64,000 bases of DNA from Bactericera cockerelli (GCA_024516035.1 CM044964.1:23077244-23141243); one strand, 5' to 3'; counted from the stretch's first letter, positions 44,849-56,880 are shown. Numbers and translations: made by a program. Notes: generated from the letters alone by a model not told the origin.

Positions 44849-46732
44849 GTGTGGATATTCGGGGAGTACTGGTGTTCCGGCTGGCTGGCGGTGGATGTGT
44901 GGATGTGCACCGCCTCCATTCTAAACCTCTGCGCCATCTCCTTGGATCGGTACATCGCCGTGACGCGTCCCGTCAAGTACCCCTCTATCATGTCCACTGG
45001 AAGAGCCAAGCTGCTCATCTGCTTCGTCTGGGTGCTCAGCTTCGTCATCTGCTTCCCGCCCCTCATCGGGTGGAAGGACCACAAGAAGCACTTGAACAGC
45101 AGCCTGGAGGCTGGCCTCGGTGGAATCATCAAACACGCCGTCAGCAACATCAAAGACTTCGCTAACAATGACAACGATGATGGGGTCGCTGAAGTACGAG
45201 ATGGCTCGAGGGATTTGCGTTACGGCATGAGAAACTACATCAATGATGGTCGGTATGTTAGAGGTAGCTTGGACAGCAGAGAGATTAGGTTTAGTCTGAA
45301 CAAAACACTGACGGACAGTCTTGAACCGCTAGGAAATGAGACGTTGTACAATGGAACAGTGTACAATGCAACCTTACTGAATGGAACGTTGGGTGACTTT
45401 ATCAGGGAAAAGGATGATAACAATGTGTTCTATCACAATAGTACAAACAATCTAGTCCCGAATTCTCTTCAGTGCAACTGTGAGCTGATGGATGAGCCTG
45501 GCTACGTCATCTATTCTGCCATGGGGTCTTTCTTCATCCCCATGTTTGTCATGTTGTTCTTCTACTGGAGAATATACAAAGCTGCCGTGCGCACGACCAA
45601 AGCCATCAATCAAGGGTTTCGAACGACCAAGTCGGGTGCTAGTAGTAAGTTTGGCAACAGGTTTGACGATCAGAGGTTAACTTTGAGGATACACCGAGGT
45701 CGCGGGAGTTCAATGAAGAACAACAGCAACTTGAATATCTACAGCAGTAGTAACAACACTAGCACGGACAACAGTACGTGCAACAGTCTAACAAACAGTC
45801 CTGGAGGATACAAACACTCTTCCAACAGTAACCTGTTCAAAACAAAAGAGGACAAACTGTACCGAACGCAAACGATGAAGAAATACAACGCTTCACCGCA
45901 ACATGACAAAGTCAAAATTTCCATTAGTTATCCAAGTAGTGATTGTATCAGCAATCTGAACAGTAGTCCTAGCAACACAACTGCCACTAACAGCAGCACA
46001 ATGCAACTGTTCAGTGATGATACGCATCTGAAAGTGAACAGTAAAAACAGAAATAACTCCATACGAAACACGTATAGAAGAAACAGTGATATTCCTCAGA
46101 CGACCACAAACAATAGCGTTCTCGTTGCGAATATAAATATCCGACCCAAGATGTTGGGTGAGAACCTAACAACCAGCCACATTGTGAAAGACACAAGTCC
46201 GACCTATGAAGACCAGAGTAGCGGGAACAAGCCCAAGTTGATCAACAAGATGGGCAAGAGGAATATCAAAGCCCAAGTGAAGCGCTTCCGCATGGAGACC
46301 AAGGCGGCGAAGACCCTCGCCATCATAGTCGGTGGCTTCATCTTTTGCTGGCTGCCATTCTTCTCTCTCTACCTCCTGCGTGGCTTCTACCCAGACATAA
46401 TTCCTCAAGCTGTGTTCAGCGTCATGTTCTGGTTAGGTTACTGCAACAGTGCTCTCAACCCGCTCGTCTACGCGCTGTTTAGCAAAGACTTTCGGTTTGC
46501 CTTCAAGAAAATCATCTGTAAGTGCTTCTGCGCGCGCAACACAAACCTCAAGCACAACACCTCGTCTAAGAGGAAGTTCAGGCGAGACTCGAATCAGTCT
46601 CAAGTCAGCAAGAGGACCAATCGGTCGCCGAGCTACAACTACAATGACAACTCTCCGCTGAACTACAACCAGACGCAGCACTCGGACTCGGATCAGAATG
46701 CTGATCTGATCTGCTGCGACAACTCCAGATGA
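44849..46732 (+). CDS. Oamb: Alpha-1-like octopamine receptor, exon 2 (TM3 to C-terminus)
   Basis: This exon encodes residues 87-713 of an octopamine receptor that in other insects couples to calcium and cAMP signalling in the plasma membrane of neurons and muscle. TM3 carries the amine-binding Asp (VDVWMC, residue 102) and DRY (119-121). TM4 has its conserved Trp at about 147. The second extracellular loop (about 164-304) is long and carries several N-glycosylation sequons. TM5 (about 305-327) has serines suited to the phenol ring. The third intracellular loop (about 328-573) is rich in Asn and Ser and contains the family blocks NQGF, QRLTLRIHRGRGS and MGKRNIKAQVKRF. TM6 (about 574-598) has CWLP and TM7 (about 608-630) has NPLVY. 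The tail contains FSKDFRF and a cysteine cluster that may be palmitoylated. The exon starts after CAG at 44848. The frame upstream of it is intronic. The TGA stop may be leaky. Confidence 0.93.
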   Translation: MWIFGEYWCSGWLAVDVWMCTASILNLCAISLDRYIAVTRPVKYPSIMSTGRAKLLICFVWVLSFVICFPPLIGWKDHKKHLNSSLEAGLGGIIKHAVSNIKDFANNDNDDGVAEVRDGSRDLRYGMRNYINDGRYVRGSLDSREIRFSLNKTLTDSLEPLGNETLYNGTVYNATLLNGTLGDFIREKDDNNVFYHNSTNNLVPNSLQCNCELMDEPGYVIYSAMGSFFIPMFVMLFFYWRIYKAAVRTTKAINQGFRTTKSGASSKFGNRFDDQRLTLRIHRGRGSSMKNNSNLNIYSSSNNTSTDNSTCNSLTNSPGGYKHSSNSNLFKTKEDKLYRTQTMKKYNASPQHDKVKISISYPSSDCISNLNSSPSNTTATNSSTMQLFSDDTHLKVNSKNRNNSIRNTYRRNSDIPQTTTNNSVLVANINIRPKMLGENLTTSHIVKDTSPTYEDQSSGNKPKLINKMGKRNIKAQVKRFRMETKAAKTLAIIVGGFIFCWLPFFSLYLLRGFYPDIIPQAVFSVMFWLGYCNSALNPLVYALFSKDFRFAFKKIICKCFCARNTNLKHNTSSKRKFRRDSNQSQVSKRTNRSPSYNYNDNSPLNYNQTQHSDSDQNADLICCDNSR

Positions 46733-46894
46733 CAGTCGCTCAGTGATCATCAGTTCGGCAACCCGCTTGCTGAGTCCACTGATGACGTCAACAATGAGGA
46801 GGAGCCCAAGGGCGTGGCCATGATGGCGATCTACTGTATGAAGCAGTTCATGGCGTTCAATGTGGATGTAGAAAACAAAGAGGCTAATGTTTAG
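46733..46894 (+). other. In-frame 53-codon extension after the receptor TGA stop
   Basis: The codons after TGA (46730-46732) stay open for 53 residues to TAG (46892-46894), in the same frame as the receptor. The stretch has GC-rich third positions and a plausible acidic then hydrophobic composition (NNEEEPKGVAMMAIYCMKQF). The AT-rich DNA right after TAG looks untranslated. The stop context is TGA-C, the leakiest in known insect readthrough cases. The alternatives are a recent nonsense change or a shared sequence error. The first copy shows the same TGA and extension (7174-7335). Confidence 0.5.
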
Positions 46895-47630
46895 TATCAC
46901 CCTGTATGTAGCTTGTCTCATTAAAATTGGACGTCTGTGTTTCTTTTTTACACGTCTTTTTTACATGGGTATTTTATGTTATGAGAGAAGCTGGATAATA
47001 TACAGTATGACTGGTTGTTGCTGGAGTTTCGAAGTTTCCGATGAAAGTTTCCTTGCTGTTTTCAATTCGACCGGCTTGTACTGTGATATAATTGAATTTC
47101 GAAAACGCTCTCACGTAGTGTCTGACATTCTATTGTTTAGTTACGACAGCTTAACGAAAATACTAGTTGCCTGGGCTCTATTTAATAATCATTTTAATTA
47201 TTTTTATTATTATTTTCGACTGCTTTGTTTTTTAAAAATCGTATTACATCAAAATTTCAAGTATGGTACCCACTTTTAATAACAATTTTGTAATATTTGG
47301 ACCAACACAGCCTTGCAGTGCACTTGCCTAAACTTGCCACATTAATGTTAAATTTACGAATAATTGATAATGGTTTTCATTGCACTATTATTTTAATACG
47401 AATTAACTATCGAAAAATTAATCATTGATGAAATAATTCATAACTTGGCGAAAACTATGTAGTAAAATTGAAGTTGTATACTAAATGATAAATGAATTTG
47501 AAAAATAAAAATTTCCAACATTCCTACTTGTAAAATGATTGTGAAATCAGCCCTTTCTTGATAGTAGATAGTGGCTTTTGATCGTGTATGTAGAAACGTA
47601 TATGTATATTCTGATTTTCCTATTTATACC
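46895..47630 (+). other. Probable receptor 3' untranslated region and downstream DNA
   Basis: AT-rich DNA with no convincing coding frame. AATAAA is present near 47505 (GAAAAATAAAAATTTCC) and could serve polyadenylation. A fragment of the CACCCTGTAT repeat occurs right after the TAG. The counterpart is 7336-8070. Confidence 0.4.
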
Positions 47631-47631
47631 G

Positions 47632-47842
47632 AGGTCCGAATTATGAAACAAAATTAGTTAACCTATTCTAAAAAGATCAGTTTAACTAATACAAAACAGG
47701 ATTAATCTACTCCTGTTTTACCCTTAACACACCCTCTAGTGGAAATATCAACCAATCACAGCTCATTTATATCAGTTGTTAAGTAAAAGTGACTTGGATA
47801 AACAAATCCTAAATATTCTATCCTGTTGCAAAATTCGGTCCT
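47632..47842. mobile_element. MITE with AGG(T/A)CCGAATT ends, second copy
   Basis: Counterpart of 8071-8281 at the same distance downstream of the receptor exon. Confidence 0.6.
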
Positions 47843-48014
47843 AAGAAATATATGCAATGATGGTTGAATAAAATTTTGGTCTCTCAAGCCACGAATCTCG
47901 GGATTCTTCGGTTTGGAACCCAACCACTGCAAAAATACCTGAAAACTCTAATTGATGAGATTTCATAAATTCTATTTAACGTTTTGGTTAGGCTGTTATT
48001 TAATGGTAAGGCCC

Positions 48015-48243
48015 CAGAACACGTGAAGCTGGCATTTCCGGCACTGCCCAGACTAGGTGAGGTTAATGTGGGTAGCTGGTACGATTCCCAGCGAATGGAG
48101 GGTAAAACCCCCGTCCTAATTAGGACGTTAAATCAAATAGAATCGTTGGTGTTAGGAAAACATGTGCCACAACCAACCAACCTCAACCATGAGGTTGAAC
48201 AATGCCGACCCCAAGTAGGATTGAGAAAAGGCAAAGTGAAAGA
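48015..48243 (+). repeat. SINE-D 3' part, second copy
   Basis: Counterpart of 8455-8683, nearly identical. Confidence 0.75.
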
Positions 48244-51200
48244 ATACGAAGAAGATCTAGGATTGTCGTATTTACATATAATTGATAGTACTCAACATAG
48301 GCACTGACATTTGTAAATATCAACCAATTCACAATTCTGACCATTTTATTTTAAAATGCTGTAACTTTGTAACAAATTTTTGTATGTGTGTTTTTTCCTC
48401 TTATTTTTGTGAAAAAATCATGATTTATAAAAACAAGATGGAAAAAAAACTTTTAAAAAAATACTGAAAAAACTCTAAAAAAATTGTTCTAACACTTGTT
48501 CTTTGTGGTCTAGATATTCAAAAATCAATAACATAGTGTGGAGCATTAAGTCGTTCAAAATGCCAAACAAAGGGCGCCGTTAATCTTGTAAATAATTGTA
48601 ATTTGTTGTAAAATACATTATTGTTGAAAAAACTCCCTTATGTACAAAAATATTGTAAACAATTTATTTTAAATATTATTTTTAAAATCAAATATCTCAG
48701 AATCTGTCATATATGTATTATAAATAAACTACGAATAACCCCACAAACTTTAGTTACCTTCAAATTAGTTCTGGTACAAAACAAGGCACAACTTTGAATA
48801 AAAGAGAAATTCTATTTTTGATGTCATTTCTTGTAGGTAGAATCGATTGAGATCTAGATACGGGTAGATAACTAATTTAGTAAATGTATGTTATGATATA
48901 GATGACATTACAATCACTTTACCAATCAATCCAAGTGGAATGGTCTCTGATTTTTTGTGTGTAAAAAGATATATTCAGTTTTAATTACATTATTTCTTTA
49001 TGTAGTTCCTGTACAATAAAAAGTAAAAATAAGGTAAAAGGTATTATGAGGGTTGTTGAAATTGCCCCTGAAATATTTCTCCAAATAAGTAACTGTTTAA
49101 TTATTATTTTGATTGATTATTTATTTTACTCGTTCAGTTTACAGCACTCTGAAAATGTCTGTCGTTCGGATCAATTTTTTCCAATTTTGATGTCCGAATA
49201 GCTCGATGATTTTTATTTATTTTATTAATTAAATATTGTTCCGATTTATTGAATTTTTTTATATATACATCCAGCTTTTCCTAGTTTAGGTTCAAGTGAA
49301 TTTTACGAAATTCATTTTTTTTTTCTATTTTACCCTGTGGAATGATTTTGTAAAAATAATTTCCAGTCAATGCCTACAGTATCATTGAAATAATCATCTA
49401 GTCCAAATAATATTTTATTCTGTATAACCCTGTATTAGTAGTTCAGCATAGAAAATATTTAGAAAGATATAAAAAAATCCAGTTTTTCAGACTCTCTCTC
49501 TCTCTCTCTATTTTTTCCTCCTCTCTTTATATTGCCCCTTCAGACCATTCTCCTCAAAATGATGCAATCCGTACACTTTATAATGGCTAATGGTGCTTGA
49601 ACAAGAAGCCATGAAAATGGGAGACAGAAATAGAAAAATAGAAAATTTGAAAATAAATATCAGAGAAAAATAGAGAGTTGGATAATATGCTCGAAGAAAA
49701 TGATTTCGATATCGCTAGAAAGATTTTACCAGCATAAATAAAAATTACCTTTTTTATTAAAACTAATAGAAGAAAAACGAACACAATACTTTTGATTACC
49801 TGTACAAAAAAATTGTGTACGTCACAATCCAAAGGAAAAAAAATCTTGGTCTCTCTATAAATTACAGTTTGAAAAAAATCCACCAGAAGAAGTTGGTATT
49901 TACAATAAATTATATTCACATAAATTATTCTCATAAAGTTGTTTAAACCCACTTTCTAATATAATTTACGAGTTTTCTTGACTCGAATGGGACGGTTTTG
50001 GCAAACGGAGCCATTTTTCATTTTGTCTCTTTATTATTAATACTTAATTATTTCAAATAATTATTTATAAAATTAATTATTCTGTGTTGAACAGTGTATG
50101 GACCAGAAGAATTCTCTTGAAGATTGTTTCTCTCTCTCTCTTTCTTTTTCTATCTTCTTCTTTCTCTTTGTATCTGTCTTTAATTATTGCATCTAATATG
50201 GTGGGACTTAGATTTCTTATAACATCTACATCATTGTGTAAAAGATTATTTAACATCTTAATCATTACCATAATGGAGCTCTATTAATTGATTGTCATCA
50301 TCATTGGTTGGTACCTTCTTCATATCATAAATTTGCCTAACAATATCTTCAATGACATTTTCCTAATTTCTCAGCTTTTCTGTACATCCATAACTTCATT
50401 TACGTCTGCTATTAATTTTCTTATTTGTCTTTTTTACTTCAAATTTTCACTTTACGTCTTCAATCTATTTTGTTCTTTGTATACATTGAGTTTTTTTACC
50501 TTCAATCTTTCCTTTCACCATGTTTAATCTAATCCGATTGAATCTAATCAAGGTTAATTTAAAGTCGTAAAACCTTTTGATTAAATTCAGCAAATAGTCA
50601 ATCGGTGGCTACCTTTAATGTGTAGTATATCAAATAGAAAAAACCTCCAACATTGAGAAAGTTAATATCTTCTGGATTGATGTTTTCTTGCTATGTATTA
50701 GCAATCTTCCAAAGGTAGACAGCCGCTATTGTATGTATTTTTAATATATTATTATCAATTTGTTTCTCTCATAATATGATGTGTATTAAAATTATCAATA
50801 AATTGAAAACAGAGGAGCGAACTGTGTAGTTTCATCTATTTGACATTTCTCCAAGATTGTATGTATGAAAGTTTTATATTGTTTGCAAAGTTTTTTCTTT
50901 CATTACTTACACTAGAACTTCATGAATTTATGGTTTGGCATTTATATAACTTTGATTTTTGGCTCTTTTTGTAATGGCTATCCATTACTTTTATTATCTC
51001 TTTCTTTATTACTTCTATCCTTATTTTCTCTGTCTTTATAGCTTTCTGTTTTTCTATATTCTATATAATTATACTAGACATTTCTAAGTTTCTTACTTTT
51101 CTCTTCCTTATACATATATGTGATTGAGTTCTGTTATTTGTCTATTTCACTTTATTATTCACTCTCTTGTTTCATTGCACTGAAGGACTTTACATTTTGC

Positions 51201-51767
51201 CATAGATTCAAATATAATTAATATAATTACGAGTATGTACAATGCAAACTTAATAGTTTGGTATCACCCGAATCAAAATTGAAAAAAAATAGTCCCTTGT
51301 TTTTCTCACTTGATAATAATGATTTGAAACTTTCTTCATTTCAACAAAAAATTGATAAACAAACCTGTAATATTAAGCCTCATAATATTTTTTATCAATT
51401 TTCAAATATTATTAAAATTCAGGAAAACAGGAGCCTTCTTTTCGTTTGTTATTTAATATTTCTATGTTGGACTGACCGGAAAAATAATAAATAAAAAAAT
51501 GATTTTTTTTTTCTGCCCGTGAGAGACGTGCTTGAAACATAGAAATCGGAGCAAAAAATTATTTATTTTTTACAAAAACGAACACAAGACTTCCGATTTC
51601 TAATATTAGACATTTTTCCGAAGTAATATCATTCATTTTTTCAAATCAAGTATACCTAATTTATTTATTGTTTCATTTATTTGACAATTTAAACTTGAAG
51701 GTCGTAGGGTGCCTAGTGACCTAACATAAGGTTTTAGTTCGGTCCTTCCATTTAGCCATTTCCTCTA

Positions 51768-52238
51768 TACACGGTGATTCAAAAGTCCTAGGAAAAACTT
51801 ATTGAAACATGTTGGTATTGTTGGTCAAGTGGGGCTCTAGTCTGATATTTTAGCCTCAAATATTTGAAATTTTGACCACTTGGAAGTCCATTTTTATTTT
51901 ATCAACTATTTCATCAGCTCATATGGGACATATGTCCTGGTAGCTCAGTGATAAAGGCGCGGTCTGGTAATCCAGAGGTCGCGGGTTCGAAAGCCAGCCG
52001 GGACATGACATGTTGTCTTCCCAATTGGGATTTTCACCATATAATAATAGGTCTTGGGCTCACTGCCGGCACAATGGGATTTAAGTCTTAATCAGGCAGT
52101 ATCAATAAGGCGATATTATTATTATTTTTTGTATGCAGGTGTTTCTTCGAATCCTTTGAAATCCTGCATAAAATAGAATGCCTAGGATCATGAAGACTTT
52201 GAAGTTCCTCGTAGGACTTTTGAAATACCCCCCCTGTA
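51768..52238. mobile_element. TA-type MITE with a SINE inserted in it, second copy
   Basis: Counterpart of 12205-12675. The nested SINE-A is at 51934-52129. Confidence 0.55.
51934..52129 (+). repeat. SINE-A copy, counterpart of 12371
   Basis: Same head, body and ATT tail as 12371-12566 in the second copy. Confidence 0.85.
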
Positions 52239-52581
52239 GGGTTCACCCATTCTCACTAGTTCCTCTAGACGTGTATCGGTGTATTATTTACTCACTAAAA
52301 GGGGATTTCATTATTAAACGCTTAAATTAAATTCATTTCAAACGAATGAAAAATATTTTTAGTTGAAAAAAAAAAATAGATAGAAATCTTTTATTTAGTT
52401 TTTCCTTTGTATTTCAATGAAGATGTAGAAATTTTAATTGTATGAATGTAATAAAATATTGATATTTTTTTTTCCATTTCAATTTACTAATCTGAACGCC
52501 CCAGGTATTACTACAGTTATAAAAACCCTAAAATATGTTAAATATAAGATGACGTTTCTATGTTTTTTTTTTGAAGTTCCT

Positions 52582-52669
52582 ACTGTCTACCCTCACAATC
52601 CTACTGTCCAACCTAGATCTAGATATTCAATAATTTATTATGTAAAATAAGGTATATCAATATACATAG

Positions 52670-52717
<48 letters not shown>

Positions 52718-53375
52718 ATGTGTGTGGTGTGAATGTGTATGTGTGTGAATGTGTGTGTGTGTGTGAATGTGTGTGTGTGTGTGTGAAAATGTGGGTGTAT
52801 GTATGTTTGTGTGTGGTGTGTGTGTATGTGTTTGTGTGTATGTGTGTGTGTGTGTGAGAATGTGTGGGTGTGTGAATATGTGGGTATGTATGGTGTGTGT
52901 GTGTACATATAGGTATATTGTGTTGATAGATGTATAAAGTATACATTATACATATAGAGTATGTATATATGGGTGTGTGGATGTGGGTTGGGTACACCCA
53001 CATATGTGTATTGTGTTCATAGATGTATATACTTATACATATAGAGGATGTATATAAAAGTATGTATATATGGGAGTATATGGGTGTATGGATATGTATG
53101 TATGGTTGTGTAAGTATATATGATTGTGGTATGTGCCTGCATGTATATGATATATGTGAGAGAGATGAATATATAGATGTAATATTATGTACATAATTGA
53201 AAAAAAAAAGCATATTATATATACATGTATGGGACAAAAAAAAGGGGGGTTTATGTACAGTTATTTAAAATTGTACTCTTATAGTAAGTTACTCTTATAT
53301 TATGTACATGTTTGTTTGTTTTATATTATATGTAAATATACTGCGACTTTTGGTTGCGAAAGTTATTCATTAAAG
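52582..53375. repeat. TG/TATG-rich insertion of about 790 bp, only in the second copy
   Basis: The first copy runs directly from the T-tract to the AAAGCTTTCATTTAAAG block (about 13010-13040). The second copy has this block in between, mostly (TG)n, (TATG)n and ATATGTGTATTG-type repeats. No terminal structure was identified. The long minus-strand frame is dinucleotide repeat, not a gene. Confidence 0.8.
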
Positions 53376-53691
53376 CTTTCATTTAAAGTTTATGCTAAAA
53401 AACTTTGAAAACTCAAGTTTTGTATGCAAGATTAAATAGGTATTTTGTATGCAAGATCTACCTGGTAGTCCAAGCACATCTACATAACTTATGAATAGTG
53501 CAGTTATGTGTACATACATATTTTTAAGCTATGTGTACTATTAAGTTATTCATGGTAAATAAGTAAAATATCCAAAATTACGTCAACTAAGATAAAACTA
53601 TGTATTAAGACTTAAATACTTGCTATGCATTTATGTACTACGGGGGAAAATAATTTATTGTGCCATGATTTTGACATTTTATGATCTTATC

Positions 53692-53897
53692 TGTTCCGGT
53701 AGCTCAGTGGTAAAGGCGGCACTCTGTGAATCCAGAGATACCAGAGTTCGCGGGTTCGAAACCCAGCCGGGACATGACAAGTTATCCTTCCATTTGGAAT
53801 TTTTACCATTTAATAATATGTTTTGAGCTTACTGCTGGAATAATGAGACTTTATAGTCCTAATCGGGCAGTATAAATAAGGCGATATTATCATTATA
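53692..53897 (+). repeat. SINE-A copy, counterpart of 13491
   Basis: Same small insertion before box B as at 13491-13686. A third, partial copy follows at 53955. Confidence 0.85.
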
Positions 53898-53954
53898 AAG
53901 GTAAAGTATATTCTTCAGTTTGTCTCACTAGCTCGTTTGTTCAAGGTGTCGCGC

Positions 53955-54104
53955 ATCTGGTAGTCTAGAAGTCACGGGTTCGAAACCCAACCGGGACATG
54001 ATATTTATCCTCCAATTTGGAATTTTAACCACATAATAATGCGTATTACTGCTGGAATAATGGGACCCTAAATTAATCTTAGTAGGGCAGTATAAATAAT
54101 TTCC
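53955..54104 (+). repeat. SINE-A copy, truncated head
   Basis: Starts within the anticodon arm (ATCTGGTAGTCTAGAAGTCA), then box B CGGGTTCGAAACCC and a diverged body ending GGGCAGTATAAATAA. It begins exactly where the first copy is cut by the gap. Confidence 0.75.
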
Positions 54105-54109
54105 ATACT

Positions 54110-54970
54110 ATTACTATCCACATGTTGCTGTGTTAGGTAAAATAGTAAATGGTGGTAACTTGTAACCTAGAAGTTGATGGTTCGAGCCTGCTCTGCAAAT
54201 CTTAAAAACTATCAGAAGATATTCTGGCTTCTAGAAAACAATATTTTTATTTACCTACATACATTAAACATTAATATTAACTACTATGTATAAGTAATGT
54301 ATATAGTAAACATCTAATTTTTCTCAATATTAGAAAACATATTTCATAATAAATTATTTATAATGGACAAGAAAACTATATTGTTTTTGCTGAAAATTGT
54401 TGCGAAAGATTCTCTTGTCTTTCAAAAGAATCTCGAAAATAGAAATTCAACAAATTTAGAATTTTCAAGTTGTTCTTTTGTTGTACTCAGTACTATAGAA
54501 TCTATGTATATGTATAATTGTATATGTTAGTCAATACATGCAATGGAGTCTATACATTTTTTTGGTATTTTTTCATGAAGTTTTTAACATACATGAAAAA
54601 AAAAAAAAAAATCTCAAACAGGTGATTTTTTGTTTTTTACTCACTTCTTTCTTTTTTTTTTTGAGTGGTTGTTTTTTTTCTTCATTTTTGTTATATTGTT
54701 GAAAATAACATCCACTTTATATCATGATTATATTTTTTTTTATAAATATATACTGCCAATTATTTGAACTCTGGAAGATATAGATAGCAAAGAGAAAACA
54801 ATATTGTTTGTGTCCGTCCATCGTGGCATGATTCTAAATTTCCGTAGAATCTGTAAGATTGTGACTGTATAGTAATGTAACATAAAATTATATAGGTATA
54901 AATAAATTAATGAATACTTTACTCACTTTCCGTGTCCATGAGTGTTGTCTTATGGAGGTGGAAGGATTGA
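54110..54970. other. AT-rich DNA, nothing recognised
   Basis: Poly-A and poly-T tracts only. Confidence 0.4.
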
Positions 54971-54971
54971 T

Positions 54972-55252
54972 ATTTTTTTTTAAAGATGAGTGAAACAGGA
55001 GCTACTGTAGACGCTTGTGATCTGTGTTGTAGCCTGCCCATTCCGTAGTATACCTCCCCTCTGATGGGCGAGGAGTGACACAATATTTCCCATTTATGTA
55101 GGTCCTGGGTCAACACGAGCGCACCGGATGGTATCCCTTACAAACAATTGTAATCAAATTAAGAATACAATTTTTTGTCGGCACGGGGGATCGAACCCGG
55201 GACCTTCCGCATAGCAAGCGAGTGCTTCACCACTGAACTAATCGCGCGCTCA
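54972..55252 (-). repeat. SINE-C copy
   Basis: The minus strand has the head AGTGGTGAAGCACTCGCTTG and box B CCCGGGTTCGATCCCC, the full body and an A-rich tail. Confidence 0.85.
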
Positions 55253-55334
55253 TGGGTATTGAACCCCTTTTATCTCCAGAATGTTCCAGGCTCCTCCAGT
55301 GTTTAGTATGTGGTCTATTGTGTTGGACTTATGT

Positions 55335-55480
55335 ACAATCTGGCTGGGGGACTATAAACAGGGAGATACCAGCATTGGCTTGGTTCTGGGGGGTCCTTGT
55401 CAATCATTAGCCTCCTTGTAAAGACAGAGGTAGAAGCGCTGAGTCATTCCTCCACTGTCTGGCTATCACGTTCACGATTG
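55335..55480. repeat. Dispersed repeat (GGGGGACTATAAACAGGGAG)
   Basis: Shares over 120 bp with 59165-59345, including TTGGCTTGGTTC, CCTTGTCAAT and GAGTCATTCCTCC. The family is unknown. The second copy lies inside the Mutator-like element. Confidence 0.7.
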
Positions 55481-55631
55481 ATGATGAATATACAGTGAAA
55501 AATATTACTAAAAATTTGGTATTAAAAAAAACAGGTAGCTTTCAATTTTGATGCTACCAGTAGATGGCTGATTAAGTTATTAAAAAAATAGCCATTATGT
55601 TATTCTAATATTGTTTTTCGCGTTAAAAATT

Positions 55632-55772
55632 GCTAGCGTCGATGGCGCATTGAATACACCGGTTCTCGAAGGATCACTCAAGTTAGCCAACGTCCAGCGA
55701 GGTGAAGGCTTCGTGAGGGTGACCTTCCTGCTAAACCCAGGCTGGGTGAGGTTATTGTGACTGCTATAGCAT
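55632..55772 (+). repeat. 5S-rRNA-derived SINE (SINE3-like)
   Basis: TTGAATACACCGGTTCTCGA, GGATCACTCAAGTTAGC and the following GGGTGACC match the internal promoter region of 5S rRNA. The 3' side then has CCCAGGCTGGGTGAGGTTAT, the same tail motif as SINE-D. Confidence 0.75.
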
Positions 55773-56059
55773 TCAAAAACCAAGGGCTTGTATCTCCCCT
55801 GATGTCAATAGCAGCGTCTCGAGACAAGGCTTGAATTGTTTCTCCTTTTGTTCCGAACATAGATTTGTGTAGCCTTTTAATTTGTGTATGCTATAGCATT
55901 CATGTCCAAATTATCCATGGACGTGTTAAGGGCCGAATTATGAAACAGGAATAAAGTTAAGATAAGACTGTCTTTCAAGACGGGCTATAGTATTTTTTTT
56001 TTTTTTTACCTCATAATGATTTAGTGTAAATATATTGTGTGTTATTGTTAATTTTAGTA

Positions 56060-56880
56060 CTCTTGTATAAATAAAATACCTATCATGTATGTAAATATGT
56101 ATGTCGATAAATTGTACAAAAAAATATTAAAATTTAATCGTGAAATCAGTAGACGTGGTGGGCTTATTGTAAAAAAATAAACTACCTATATATTTCCGAT
56201 CTCTTAGTATCAGACTCGAAAACAAGAGCTTAGTGATTCGAGTCCCAAACAGACCAAAAAAAATTCAGGTGGTTTCGAGATTTTGCAGATTGTGCTACCA
56301 CCTTGTGAAGAATACGATAAAATACGACATTCTGAATCGTATTACATCGTATAACAAGTAAAGAAATGACATGTTTGACGATACGTTACACGAAAAGTTC
56401 TTTTGTGTAAAGAGTTTTTTCAATCCACGACTACTGATTTCGATCTCTTTACTGTGACCCAATGAAATTCAAAACTTATTTACTCTAACCTTAAATCTCA
56501 TTGAATTTTTTTTTTAACAAATGTATCGTAGCAAGAGCTACAGCTTTATTTGTTTTTCAAAATACAATTTAGGTATCTCATTGATACCTAAATAATCTCA
56601 TTGATATTAGCAATAGGTTTCAAATAAAATTATATTAAAATAAATATAACCTATACCTATGATTTGTTTGTGTTGAAAAAATATATTAATATTTTATGAT
56701 ATATATTTTTAAAAATATTTTAAAACCCTTGTAGTTGTTATTTTTGTGTACTGTTGTTTTAATGTATTGACAAAAACATTTTTTTGCATGAAAATGGGGG
56801 TCGCTATGAGCATTTAATTTTAGATACTATTCATCCTGCATGAATAAATTTCATGAATAGATTCATTCATACCTTGAACA
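56060..56880. other. AT-rich DNA, nothing recognised
   Basis: No coding frame or complete repeat was seen. Confidence 0.4.

Larger units (their letters stand above)
36947..53954. other. Second copy of the duplicated segment (carries the intact exon 2)
   Basis: This is the counterpart of 1-13743, about 3.3 kb longer. The extra length is explained by a hAT element (37111-38358), about three more VNTR units (39778-40350), a piggyBac element (40617-41841) and a TG-rich block (about 52582-53375). It lacks the Harbinger-like MITE at 13315-13443. Its exon 2 reading frame is open, so it looks like the better-finished copy. Confidence 0.9.

Noticed and set aside
55632..55772. 5S rRNA gene
   Set aside because: Only part of 5S is present, with many substitutions and a SINE tail. 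It is a SINE, not a functional rRNA gene.
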